DNA of 41,296 nucleotides, from the NCBI GenBank assembly GCA_023228885.1, contig JALOAJ010000021.1:1-41296 (forward strand), given 5' to 3'. The translations under genes and the position numbers were made by a program. This document shows positions 25,026 through 33,455 of the stretch, piece after piece. The notes below the pieces were generated by a model that was given only the letters and a program-made list of their open reading frames with translations, was not told where the DNA came from and ran no database searches. The stretch is from Bacillota bacterium. GTDB lineage: Bacteria > Bacillota > Clostridia > Monoglobales > Firm-18. Positions within the stretch are counted from its first letter, which is position 1. Every line of letters begins with the position of its first letter.

Positions 25026-26083
25026 TGACAAAAAACATTGCAGTTATCGAAGGGGACGGAATAGGTCCGGAAATAATAGCCGAGGCAGTAAAGGCGCTAA
25101 AAAAAATTGAAAAAAAATACAACCACACCTTCAATTTAACTTATGTTGAGATGGGCGGTTGCGCAATTGACAAGTATAAGACGGCGCTGCCCGATTTTAC
25201 CCTTGAAGAATGTAAAAAAGCGGATGCGGTGCTGTTGGGCAGCGTTGGCGGACCAAAATGGGATGACCCTACCGCAAAAGTGCGCCCCGAACAAGGCTTG
25301 TTAAATCTAAGGGCGGGTTTGGAATGCTTTGCAAACATACGCCCTGCAAAGGTATATCCCCCGCTTGCGGCGGCATCTCCCCTTAAAGAGTCAATAATAA
25401 AAGACGGGTTTGACATTATTGTTGTGCGGGAGCTTACCGGCGGAATTTACTTTGGCGAAAGCGGCAGGGATGGGGACAGCGCATATGACACGGAGCGGTA
25501 TTCGGTGTCGGAAATAGAGCGCATTGCAAAAGTGGCTTTCGAGCTTGCGGATAAAAGAAATAAACTTGTTCATTCCATCGACAAGGCAAATGTGTTGGAA
25601 AGCTCAAGGTTATGGCGTGAAACGGTGCAAAGGCTGGCAAAAGAATACCCGCACATCACCGTCACCAATATGCTGGTTGATAATGCCGCCATGCAGCTAA
25701 TAAGAAACCCCGCACAATTTGATGTTGTGCTGACAAGTAACATATTCGGCGATATACTGTCGGATGAGGCAAGCCAAATAACCGGATCAATCGGAATGCT
25801 GGCGTCAGCCTCGAAAGGCGAAGGGTCAAGGGGGCTGTATGAGCCTATACACGGAAGTGCGCCCGACATTGCCGGTAAAGGCATTGCAAACCCCATTGCG
25901 GCTATATTATCCGTCGCAATGATGCTCGATATTTCTTTTGATTTAAAAGAAGAAGCAAACGCAATAGATAACGCAGTAAACAGCATTTTGGCAGACGGAT
26001 ACAGGACGGCAGACATTGCCGCCGCAAACGAAAAAACCACAGGCACCGAGCAAATCGGCACATTGATATGCGATAGAATATAA
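25025..26083 (+). CDS. leuB: 3-isopropylmalate dehydrogenase
   Basis: NAD-dependent oxidative decarboxylase of 352 residues that forms 4-methyl-2-oxopentanoate (2-oxoisocaproate). N-terminal AVIEGDGIGPEI, the LLGSVGGPKWD loop, the RELTGGIYFGE substrate-binding segment, the Lys-Ala-Asn catalytic stretch HSIDKANVL, and the metal/NAD region FGDILSDEASQITGSIGML with GLYEPIHGSAPDIAGKGIANP are all present. Spacing to leuD is -1 bp. leuA (2-isopropylmalate synthase), the usual fourth gene, is not in the window. Confidence 0.95.
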   Translation: MTKNIAVIEGDGIGPEIIAEAVKALKKIEKKYNHTFNLTYVEMGGCAIDKYKTALPDFTLEECKKADAVLLGSVGGPKWDDPTAKVRPEQGLLNLRAGLECFANIRPAKVYPPLAAASPLKESIIKDGFDIIVVRELTGGIYFGESGRDGDSAYDTERYSVSEIERIAKVAFELADKRNKLVHSIDKANVLESSRLWRETVQRLAKEYPHITVTNMLVDNAAMQLIRNPAQFDVVLTSNIFGDILSDEASQITGSIGMLASASKGEGSRGLYEPIHGSAPDIAGKGIANPIAAILSVAMMLDISFDLKEEANAIDNAVNSILADGYRTADIAAANEKTTGTEQIGTLICDRI

Positions 26084-26125
26084 AAGCAGGCATTGCCTAT
26101 ATAATTTTAAGCGCAGACAACAAAT

Positions 26126-26179
26126 TCCGCCCATAGCATGTGCTATGGGCGAAATAAACGGACGATGTCCGTTGGCGGA
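26126..26179. repeat. Inverted repeats downstream of leuB
   Basis: Perfect 11-bp arms CGCCCATAGCA (26128-26138) and TGCTATGGGCG (26141-26151) are followed by ACGGAC-GAT-GTCCGT (26158-26172). TCCGCC (26126-26131) can also pair with GGCGGA (26174-26179), giving an alternative fold that encloses both. There is no U-tract, so this is probably a 3' stability or termination-related structure of the leu operon; the remaining ~170 bp up to 26350 show nothing I can identify. Confidence 0.5.
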
Positions 26180-26350
26180 GAAACAGGGATAAAAACAGCC
26201 ATTTCAGCCTATTTCTTTCTGTTTGCAAACACATCGCAGACCCCTATTTTATATGCCATACACCGTTTCAATGTTTCCTAACATTTTCTTGCTTTTTGGC
26301 TCGTTTCAGATTTTTCGTGGATGAATCGTGTCTTTTCCGGTAAAATAAAT

Positions 26351-27229
26351 TTATAAATTAAAGCTATTACCCTTTTTGTACTTTGAAGGGGTAAAGCCGG
26401 TTATTTTCTTAAATGTTTTATTAAAGTTAGCTGTATTGTTAAAACCACATAGGGTGGCAATTTCAATGATGTTTTTATCGCTGGTCAGCAAAAAGTCAAG
26501 AGATTTTCTTATCCTTTGTTTATTGATATAGTCAATGGGTGAGATACCGTTTAGCTTTTTAAACAGAGTTGAAAGGTAAGATGGATTCAGGTGCGCAATT
26601 TCAGCCAATTGTTCCAATGTAATATTTTCATTCCAATGCGAATGTATATAATCCATTACCAGAATAATACCATTGCTGTTTTTTATTATTTCAGATTCGT
26701 TATTATTAAATTTATTTAGATCTTGTTTGCATCGTGACAGTAAAATTAAAATGTTCATAAGTTTTAATCTGATCATTGCCTGATATTCAGGATTCTTTTC
26801 TTGGAATTCTGTTTTTATTCCTTTTATAAGCCTGATAATCTCTTGGGTTTGGGGGCTGGTATTTGAAATCCTGTTCGAAAACTCATGCCCTCTGTAAAAA
26901 AAAATCCTTAAAAAATCCGAAACAGCCAAATCCGAAGCAGTTGACCATAGAAATTGAGGTTCAAAATTCAATACATAAATTTCAAGCGGATTCGGTTGAA
27001 TAACATCCAGCCCATGTAATTCTTTATTATTAATTATAAATAGATCACCGGGTGCTACCTTGCATTTTTTGTTATCAATCCAATAAACTCCGTTTCCGCT
27101 TTCTATGTAATCAAGCTCCAAATAGTGATGTGTATGCTTAAACGCATTTATGCGGGGCTCCACTTTGTTGATTTCCAAAGAAACCGACTCTTGTGAGTTA
27201 GAAATAATGCTATCAAAAAATAGTTGCAT
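26351..27229 (-). CDS. AraC-family regulator with N-terminal cupin domain
   Basis: Cytoplasmic regulator of 292 residues. The N-terminal cupin-like ligand-binding domain (about 15-100) shows HTHHYLELDYIESGNGVYWID and GDLFIINNKELHG. The C-terminal double helix-turn-helix (about 190-288) has EQLAEIAHLNPSYLSTLFKKLNGISPIDYI and GFNNTANFNKTFKKITGFTPSKYKK. Start at 27229, because AAGGGGGG stands just upstream; the frame opens earlier at 27256. It is divergent from the glycoside hydrolase, sulfatase and transporter genes and likely activates them on sensing the imported sugar. Confidence 0.9.
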   Translation of the reverse strand: MQLFFDSIISNSQESVSLEINKVEPRINAFKHTHHYLELDYIESGNGVYWIDNKKCKVAPGDLFIINNKELHGLDVIQPNPLEIYVLNFEPQFLWSTASDLAVSDFLRIFFYRGHEFSNRISNTSPQTQEIIRLIKGIKTEFQEKNPEYQAMIRLKLMNILILLSRCKQDLNKFNNNESEIIKNSNGIILVMDYIHSHWNENITLEQLAEIAHLNPSYLSTLFKKLNGISPIDYINKQRIRKSLDFLLTSDKNIIEIATLCGFNNTANFNKTFKKITGFTPSKYKKGNSFNL

Positions 27230-27421
27230 ATAATTTCCCCCCTTTGTAAAAAACAAACATTTTATATTATAATATATTTTAACATAAATTTGTGAAAATT
27301 ACAATACAGTAAATCATTTTCTAAATTTAATTTGTACAATATAACAATTTTATTTGTTTATAAATAAACTGATTTGAATTGCTATATCCAATAATAGTTT
27401 GTAAATTGCTAAATAACGTTG

Positions 27422-27450
27422 TTGATTATAAAAAAATAAATTTATATAAT
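27422..27450 (+). promoter_or_regulatory. Promoter of the carbohydrate island
   Basis: TTGATT at 27422-27427, 17-bp spacer, TATAAT at 27445-27450, about 32 bp upstream of the TTG start at 27482. The 252-bp divergent region is very AT-rich and should also hold the AraC-type activator sites, which I could not define. Confidence 0.65.
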
Positions 27451-27481
27451 AAGATTACAGAATTCTATAAAGGGTGGTAAA

Positions 27482-29173
27482 TTGACAGTGAATAGACAAA
27501 AGTACCGAAAATATGAGCCGTTTGAATGTGCAAAGTTATCGCTAAATACATTTACATCGATGATAGATAGAAATTCAGACTATTTGCCGTATTGGCTGAT
27601 TGATTTGGATACATATCCGGCTTCGGCTCAGCATTGCAGGGTAGACGATGCCGAAATTTGTGCAAGTTGGGCAGAGGGCTTGATGCGGGTAAAAAAAATG
27701 CTTTCAACAAATGAGGGCGACGAAGTCTTGAAGGGTTTAATAAATATTACTTTAAAAGGCTTTCGTGGCGATGGATTGCATTATAACAATCCGTATCCCT
27801 GGGCCGACCATGTATTCGCTTCCATGCATGAGCAGGCTTATATAGCGTCATTTTTGACAACATGGTATGAAGAAACAAAGGACGCAAGGGCAAAAAAGTA
27901 TATGGATAACTTGGTTCATGGTTTGAGGAAACTGGTTTGTGAGAGGGAAACCGTTACATTTTGGGGCGGCAGCTATCCACAGCCGAGAAAGTCTTATTAT
28001 TTTATAGGCGATGCAATATATGAAGGTAAGGGATGGGATTTCTCAAAGCATAGAGGCAGCGGGGAAGAAGGAACCAGAAATATGCCTATGGTTGCTGCGA
28101 TTATGAAATATTATGAGCTTACAGGAAACGAAGAAGCTCTTGATTTAGCCGAGGGACTGATAAATTATTCGGTAATAGAAACACGATACTTTGCATATGG
28201 CGGAAAATTTAACGGGCATGTTCATTCTCATTTGTGGATTGCAATAGGTCTTGCAAGATTTGCAAGAGTAACGGGAAGCGATATGCACAGGCAGTTGGCA
28301 AGAGATATTTTTGAATATGGTAAAAAAATAAGTTCCAGCTTTGGGTTTGTACCCGAATTCGCCGGATTTAAGCATCCGGGTCATATTACAAGCGAAAGTT
28401 GCTGCATTAAGGATATGATTGAGCTTGCTTTTGAAATGATTAAACTGGGTTATGACGAATGGGATACCATTGATAGGTACGCAAGAAATCAATTGGTTGA
28501 GAATCAGATCCGATCAACACCGGCAATAATTGTTGATAATACGCTGGACGATACGCAGACACATACATACAAGGATTTGGACAAACGAATTATCGGCGGT
28601 TTTACGGGACACGCATCCCCAAACCATATTCCTATAGACAATCGCCGCGCTTTGGCAGGGTGTTGCACGGGAATTGCGCCTCAGGCACATTATATGGTAT
28701 GGGAAAACACAGTTATAAAGCAGGATGATTGTATTGACATAAATTTTTTATTTGATATTGATACGAAATATGTTATGATTGAATGTGCGTATCCGAATGT
28801 AGGGTATATCAAGTTGACAGCTAAGGAGGCAAACTCTTACAGAGTAAGAATTCCAAAGTGGGTCGGAGAAAGAATCACATTAAAAATCAATGGGGAGCAA
28901 ACATACATTTTTTGGGATAAGGATTATATTGTATTTAACTTAGGCAAAAATGATATTGCCGAAATCAGTCATCAACTGCAGGAAGTTGTAACAAATGAAA
29001 CGGTCAACAGTATTGAATATACAATTGTATGGCGCGGCAACCATATCGTGAGGCTTTTGCCCGAAGGCAAACCTTATAGGTTATACGACAGGACCCCGGG
29101 CGGCAAAAGGCAGGAGGAAGGTACGACAGATAAGAAATCAAGAGTAATTAAAGCTACGGACCAGCAAATATAA
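27482..29173 (+). CDS. GH127-like (DUF1680-type) glycoside hydrolase
   Basis: 563-residue protein resembling beta-L-arabinofuranosidase-type enzymes: an (alpha/alpha)6-like helical body followed by a beta-sandwich C-terminus (about 430-540, RVRIPKWVGERITLKING). Residues fit the Cys/Glu active site of that family: ESCC at 305-308 inside SESCCIKDMIELAFEM, and GCCTG at 393-397. Overall similarity as judged by eye is modest, so substrate should not be assumed. No signal peptide, so it probably acts in the cytoplasm on imported oligosaccharide. The start is TTG at 27482, just after AGGGTGG. It is followed 15 bp later by the sulfatase. Confidence 0.6.
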   Translation: MTVNRQKYRKYEPFECAKLSLNTFTSMIDRNSDYLPYWLIDLDTYPASAQHCRVDDAEICASWAEGLMRVKKMLSTNEGDEVLKGLINITLKGFRGDGLHYNNPYPWADHVFASMHEQAYIASFLTTWYEETKDARAKKYMDNLVHGLRKLVCERETVTFWGGSYPQPRKSYYFIGDAIYEGKGWDFSKHRGSGEEGTRNMPMVAAIMKYYELTGNEEALDLAEGLINYSVIETRYFAYGGKFNGHVHSHLWIAIGLARFARVTGSDMHRQLARDIFEYGKKISSSFGFVPEFAGFKHPGHITSESCCIKDMIELAFEMIKLGYDEWDTIDRYARNQLVENQIRSTPAIIVDNTLDDTQTHTYKDLDKRIIGGFTGHASPNHIPIDNRRALAGCCTGIAPQAHYMVWENTVIKQDDCIDINFLFDIDTKYVMIECAYPNVGYIKLTAKEANSYRVRIPKWVGERITLKINGEQTYIFWDKDYIVFNLGKNDIAEISHQLQEVVTNETVNSIEYTIVWRGNHIVRLLPEGKPYRLYDRTPGGKRQEEGTTDKKSRVIKATDQQI

Positions 29174-29188
29174 CATAGGAGGCATAAG

Positions 29189-30511
29189 ATGAACAGACCG
29201 AACATTGTTTTTTTCTTTTCGGACCAACAGCGGCATGATACGCTTGGCTGTTATGGTCAAAAATTAGATGTATCCCCAAATATTGACAAGTTGGCGCAAG
29301 AAGGGGTGAAGTTTGAATTTGCTTTTACCTGCCAACCGGTATGCGGACCGGCAAGAGCTTGCTTGCAAACGGGGACTTACGCAACCGAAAACGGATGTTT
29401 TCGGAATGACTTGGCATTGCCGCTTAATCAGAAAACAATAGCCCACTATTTTAATGAAGCGGGGTACGAAACCGCATACATCGGGAAATGGCATCTTGCG
29501 TCCGATAACGCCACAAAAAACAGAGGTTCCGATACGGATTTTATGACAAGGCCGGTTCCCGAGCATCTGCGGGGAGGTTATCAATATTGGATGGCTTCGG
29601 ACATTCTGGAATTTACATCTCACGGATATGACGGATATGTTTACAATTCCGACAATGAGAGGGTTGATTTTAAGGGGTATCGGGCAGATTGCATAACTGA
29701 TTTTGCATTGGATTACATAAAAGACCGTAACGGGGAAAAACCGTTTTTTCTGATGCTTTCCCACATAGAGCCGCACCATCAAAATGACAGGAATCGTTAT
29801 GAAGGTCCGATAAATTCTAAGGAGAAATTCAAAAATTTTGAAGTTCCGTCCGATTTGGAAGGGACAGAAGGGGATTGGCGTGAAAACTACCCCGATTATT
29901 TAGGCTGCTGCAACAGTCTTGACTATAATCTGGGAAGAATAGTAGACCTTCTTAAACAAAAAGGTATCTATGACAATACCGTTATTTTATATACTTCTGA
30001 CCACGGTTCTCATTTCAAGACAAGAAACGCCGAATACAAGCGTTCCTGCCATGAAAACAGTATTAGAATACCAATGATAATCAAAGGACCTGGGTTTGAA
30101 AAGGGCGTCGTAAGAAAAGAACTTGCAAGTCTGATTGACATACCTCCCACCCTTTTATATTCAGGAGGGATAGATAAGCCCCCCTATATGAGCGGTCAGC
30201 CGCTGCAGGAAATGGGGAGCAACTGGCCCAAGGAAGTATTTGTCCAGATAAGCGAATCGGCTGTGGGTAGGGCGATTCGAACTCATAAATGGAAGTACTA
30301 TGTCAGCGCTCCCGATAAAAATGCGTGGAATGACAAGGACAGTGAATTTTACATAGAAGAAATGCTGTTTGATCTGGAAAATGACCCTGTTGAAAGAAAC
30401 AACCTGATTCACGATGAAAAGTACCGTGATATTAAAAAGGAGCTTAGGGAAATTTTAATAAAGCGAATGGTTTCAGCAGGTGAAGAGGCACCTGTAATTC
30501 AATCCATATAA
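29189..30511 (+). CDS. Cys-type sulfatase
   Basis: Sulfate-ester hydrolase of 440 residues of the alkaline-phosphatase fold. The activation motif C-G-P-A-R at 52-56 (in PVCGPARACLQTGTY) gives C52 as the residue to be converted to formylglycine. Metal-binding SDQQ is at 11-14, and the GKWHL and YTSDHGSH blocks complete the active site. No signal peptide is seen, so a cytoplasmic location is likely. A Cys-type sulfatase in an anaerobe needs a radical-SAM maturase (anSME), which is not in this window. Its proximity to a GH127-like gene and sugar permeases suggests action on an imported sulfated oligosaccharide. Confidence 0.9.
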   Translation: MNRPNIVFFFSDQQRHDTLGCYGQKLDVSPNIDKLAQEGVKFEFAFTCQPVCGPARACLQTGTYATENGCFRNDLALPLNQKTIAHYFNEAGYETAYIGKWHLASDNATKNRGSDTDFMTRPVPEHLRGGYQYWMASDILEFTSHGYDGYVYNSDNERVDFKGYRADCITDFALDYIKDRNGEKPFFLMLSHIEPHHQNDRNRYEGPINSKEKFKNFEVPSDLEGTEGDWRENYPDYLGCCNSLDYNLGRIVDLLKQKGIYDNTVILYTSDHGSHFKTRNAEYKRSCHENSIRIPMIIKGPGFEKGVVRKELASLIDIPPTLLYSGGIDKPPYMSGQPLQEMGSNWPKEVFVQISESAVGRAIRTHKWKYYVSAPDKNAWNDKDSEFYIEEMLFDLENDPVERNNLIHDEKYRDIKKELREILIKRMVSAGEEAPVIQSI

Positions 30512-31173
30512 ATGAGGCGCGGGACGGTAATACCGTCAAAACAAAGGTGCGTATAGTTGATTTTTCATCAAATGCGACGGAATCTATTTTTAAGCTTTTG
30601 GTTGAGCTGCCGAAAAATAAGACGGAAGCCTTGGTAACAATAACGCCGCTAAAACAAAATTACAATTCGAGTTTCAAATATCCCTATCCCATTGAACCAC
30701 AGGAAAACGAACGGATAATTTTGCCATATGGCGACGGATTGGGTCTTGACGTAACAGATACGGCTGTTTTTCCTAATATGATTTCGAGAATGAACTATTC
30801 CTTTTCGGAAACTCATAGCTTTAATATGCCATGGTGGAGCGATATGACGCCCGAACAAATAAACCAAATAAAAGATATGGGTTTTATCGCTACCAGATAT
30901 TCCAATGTTTCGGATTTTTGTACGGTTTCTTCATATGGGCAAATGGCTAATCCGAACCCTAATATATCTATTTTTCCGGAAGAATATTCAGTACTTACTT
31001 CGGATAGCACCCGTCTGACGAACTGGCCTGTTGCGAAAAAAGGCGGAGGAAATGTTTATTTAAATGTCTTTTCATCAAAATTATTATCGCTGAGGATGCC
31101 TGAAATTGAAGCGGACCTAAATGCGAAGCCATACAACGGAAGATTTGTTGATGTTATAGGTGCAAGTGATTAT
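30512..31173 (+). pseudogene. Truncated carbohydrate-active gene fragment
   Basis: An open stretch directly after the sulfatase stop. It reads like the interior of a larger protein: a beta-rich part (VKTKVRIVDFSSNATESIFKL-type text), then YGDGLGLDV, FNMPWWSDMTPEQ and NGRFVDVIGAS, which resembles a TIM-barrel glycosidase segment. The frame is open upstream of the GTG at 30547 into the end of the sulfatase gene, and no ribosome binding site precedes the GTG, so the 5' end is missing. Around 31170 the sequence changes to antisense transposase text, so the 3' end is missing too. The apparent 293-codon frame to 31428 is therefore a chimera. The family assignment is weak. Confidence 0.55.
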
Positions 31174-31449
31174 TTAGGACAAACGATTTGTTTGCAACGC
31201 AATATTCACCCTATCGCCAAAGTAAATCATCAGATGATCAAGGAGCATACCCCAATCCCGGATCGGCATCGTCCACTTATCCGCAATTTGCATGGTTGTC
31301 AGATTCAAAATTTTCATCAGAGCGTCATCGGAAACGAAGGCGCTCTTAGTTTTACCCCATTTTACTTCAAATTCATCCAATGCCCCAAGGGCAACCTCTT
31401 CAGACGGAGACTTGTAAACAGACTTTAAATCAGCCATAAATTGCTTAAT
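31174..31449 (-). mobile_element. IS256-family transposase remnant (internally deleted)
   Basis: On the minus strand the text matches the C-terminal part of IS256-type (mutator) transposases: FMADLKSVYKSPSEEVALGALDEFEVKWGK, then directly TKSAFVSDDALMKILNLTTMQIADKWTMPIRDWGMLLDHLMIYFGDRV. In complete relatives about 45-50 residues (the block around SWR.NW and IYTTNAIE) lie between these two parts, so there is an internal in-frame deletion. The N-terminal two thirds with the catalytic acids are absent, and no terminal inverted repeats were found. The element is dead and marks a past rearrangement inside the island. Confidence 0.75.
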
Positions 31450-31516
31450 TGATTAAAATAGTGATGTGCTTGGCAAACCCACCTGTTATGGTCATATTTT
31501 ATTAAAATAATACTAA

Positions 31517-31546
31517 TTGACATTGCAAGTTCCGCTGTGCTATCAT
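31517..31546 (+). promoter_or_regulatory. Promoter for the sugar ABC transporter genes
   Basis: TTGACA at 31517-31522, 18-bp spacer, TATCAT at 31541-31546, about 50 bp before the permease ATG at 31599. It lies just downstream of the transposase remnant, so the transporter genes can be transcribed independently of the sulfatase operon. Confidence 0.65.
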
Positions 31547-31598
31547 GGCATTAACAAGGCAGTTTCCTTAAATTTATAAAGCCAAAGGAGCAACCCCA

Positions 31599-32549
31599 AT
31601 GAAAGTTTTGGTGTCAAAACCAAAGGTAATTGCAATAAAAAATCCGCCTTCCCTTTTAAAGGATTTTAAGTTGAATTATGAATTATATATTTTGTCAATA
31701 CCGGTTGTTATATATTATTTGATTTTTCATTACTTTCCTATGTATGGATTACAGATAGCGTTCAAGGATTTTAAAGCTAATTTAGGAATTTGGGGAAGCC
31801 CATGGATAGGCTTTGAACATTTTATTAGATTTTTTAAGTCCTATAATTTTTGGGCTTTAATACAAAATACTTTAGGCATCAGCTTGTATCAATTGTTACT
31901 TGGATTTCCAATGCCTATTATCTTTGCGGTAATGGTTAATGAATTCAGGTATAAATCGTTAAAAAAAGGAGTGCAAATGCTTTCGTATGCACCTCATTTT
32001 ATTTCTACTGTTGTAATGACGGGCATCATCATTGCTTTTTTAGCCCCTCGGACGGGCGTTATTAACCAGTTAAGAGGCGTTTTGGGACATGGTAGTATTG
32101 ATTTTCTGTCTCGGCCGGATTTATTTAAGTCAATATTTGTAACAACAAACATTTGGCAAAACATGGGCTGGGATTCAATCATATATTTTGCTGCTCTTTC
32201 GTCAATTGATATGGAAATGTGTGAAGCTGCCAGCATTGATGGCGCGTCAAAGTTTCAGCGGGTGTGGTACATAAATATACCTTCCATTATGCGCGTGGCC
32301 GTGATACTGTTAATCATGAATTGCGGCAGACTCATGGATATTGGCTTTGAAAAAATATTTTTGCTGCAAAATCCATTAAATATGCAGAGTTCTGATGTGA
32401 TTTCAACTTATGTGTATAGGGCGGGAATATTAGGTGCGCAATACAGTTTTTCTGCGGCGGTAGGTCTTTTCAATACCATAGTAAATGTTATATTATTATT
32501 AACCGTTGACAAAATATCCCGCTCGGTCAGTGAATATGGATTGTTTTAG
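31599..32549 (+). CDS. Carbohydrate ABC transporter permease (LplB/YteP-like)
   Basis: Inner-membrane permease of 316 residues with about six transmembrane helices. The N-terminal region (LYILSIPVVIYYLIFHYFPMYGLQIAFKDF) is typical of the LplB/YteP group serving oligosaccharide or aldouronate importers. The EAA loop that contacts the ATPase reads EAASIDGASKFQRVWYINIP near 210. ATG follows AAAGGAG. 12 bp before the second permease, with which it would form the heterodimeric channel. The ATPase must come from elsewhere (MsmX-type shared ATPases are known). Confidence 0.93.
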   Translation: MKVLVSKPKVIAIKNPPSLLKDFKLNYELYILSIPVVIYYLIFHYFPMYGLQIAFKDFKANLGIWGSPWIGFEHFIRFFKSYNFWALIQNTLGISLYQLLLGFPMPIIFAVMVNEFRYKSLKKGVQMLSYAPHFISTVVMTGIIIAFLAPRTGVINQLRGVLGHGSIDFLSRPDLFKSIFVTTNIWQNMGWDSIIYFAALSSIDMEMCEAASIDGASKFQRVWYINIPSIMRVAVILLIMNCGRLMDIGFEKIFLLQNPLNMQSSDVISTYVYRAGILGAQYSFSAAVGLFNTIVNVILLLTVDKISRSVSEYGLF

Positions 32550-32561
32550 GAGGAGAGCCTT

Positions 32562-33446
32562 TTGAAAGCGCGATGTAAGCAAGATGCTCTTTTTGATTTT
32601 ATTAATTTTTTATATATAATAGCAATGATAGTGATTTTTGCTTTTCCGCTTATTTTTATATTTTGCGCTTCAATAAGTGATCAAAATGCTGTGTGGCAAG
32701 GAAAAGTATGGTTGTGGCCTGTTGGACCTTCCTTTGCCGGATACAAAAGGATTTTTGAATATAAGGATATTTGGTTGGGGTATAGAAACACCATAGTTTA
32801 CACTTTATCAGGAACACTGTTAAATGTAATTATGACAATTTGCGCTGCATATCCCATATCCCGAAAAGATTTTAAGGCAGGTCCGGCTTTAACTACATTT
32901 TATTTGGCAACCATGTTTTTCAATGCCGGAATAATACCCAATTATTTACTGATTAAATCGCTTGGGCTCTTGGATAGTTTTTGGGTAATGATACTTCCGG
33001 GAGCGGTTGGTGTGTGGAATGTAATAGTGACCCGGACTTTTTTTAGAAGCAATATCCCTAATGAACTAAGGGAAGCCGCCGCGATAGACGGATGTAGTAA
33101 TTTCAGATTGCTTATTAAAATAATATTGCCGTTATCTTCAGCTATTTTGGCGATATTGACGCTTTTTTACGGTGTTTCTCACTGGAATGCATATTTTAAT
33201 GCACTTTTATATTTGAAAACAAGAACGCGATTTCCATTGCAGCTTATATTGAGAGAGATACTCATCATTAATACATCCCTTATTGACCCTGAGTCTTTGT
33301 CAGGTTCTGCGTCTGAAAGGCAAACGATAGTTGAAAGTATTAAATATGGAGTTATCATAGTGTCAAGCCTGCCTTTGCTTATTGCGTATCCTTTTGTGCA
33401 AAAGCATTTTGTGAAAGGCATAATGGTCGGGTCTCTTAAAGGATAG
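32562..33446 (+). CDS. Carbohydrate ABC transporter permease (YtcP-like)
   Basis: Second permease of 294 residues with six predicted membrane helices. The EAA motif is EAAAIDGCSNFRLLIKIILPLS. The C-terminal VQKHFVKGIMVGSLKG is the usual end of the YtcP-type group. The TTG start at 32562 is supported by AGGAGGAG upstream. It forms the permease pair with the preceding gene. 9 bp later the sensor-regulator begins, so the transporter and its regulator share a transcript. Confidence 0.93.
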   Translation: MKARCKQDALFDFINFLYIIAMIVIFAFPLIFIFCASISDQNAVWQGKVWLWPVGPSFAGYKRIFEYKDIWLGYRNTIVYTLSGTLLNVIMTICAAYPISRKDFKAGPALTTFYLATMFFNAGIIPNYLLIKSLGLLDSFWVMILPGAVGVWNVIVTRTFFRSNIPNELREAAAIDGCSNFRLLIKIILPLSSAILAILTLFYGVSHWNAYFNALLYLKTRTRFPLQLILREILIINTSLIDPESLSGSASERQTIVESIKYGVIIVSSLPLLIAYPFVQKHFVKGIMVGSLKG

Positions 33447-33455
33447 GAGGTAATT

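Noticed and set aside
25570..26061. 163-codon minus-strand frame inside leuB
   Set aside because: leuB is unambiguous; the antisense frame has no domain.
30547..31428. Apparent intact 293-residue plus-strand gene
   Set aside because: Its last ~85 codons are antisense to clear IS256 transposase text, the GTG start has no ribosome binding site, and the frame is open upstream; it is a chimera of two broken genes.
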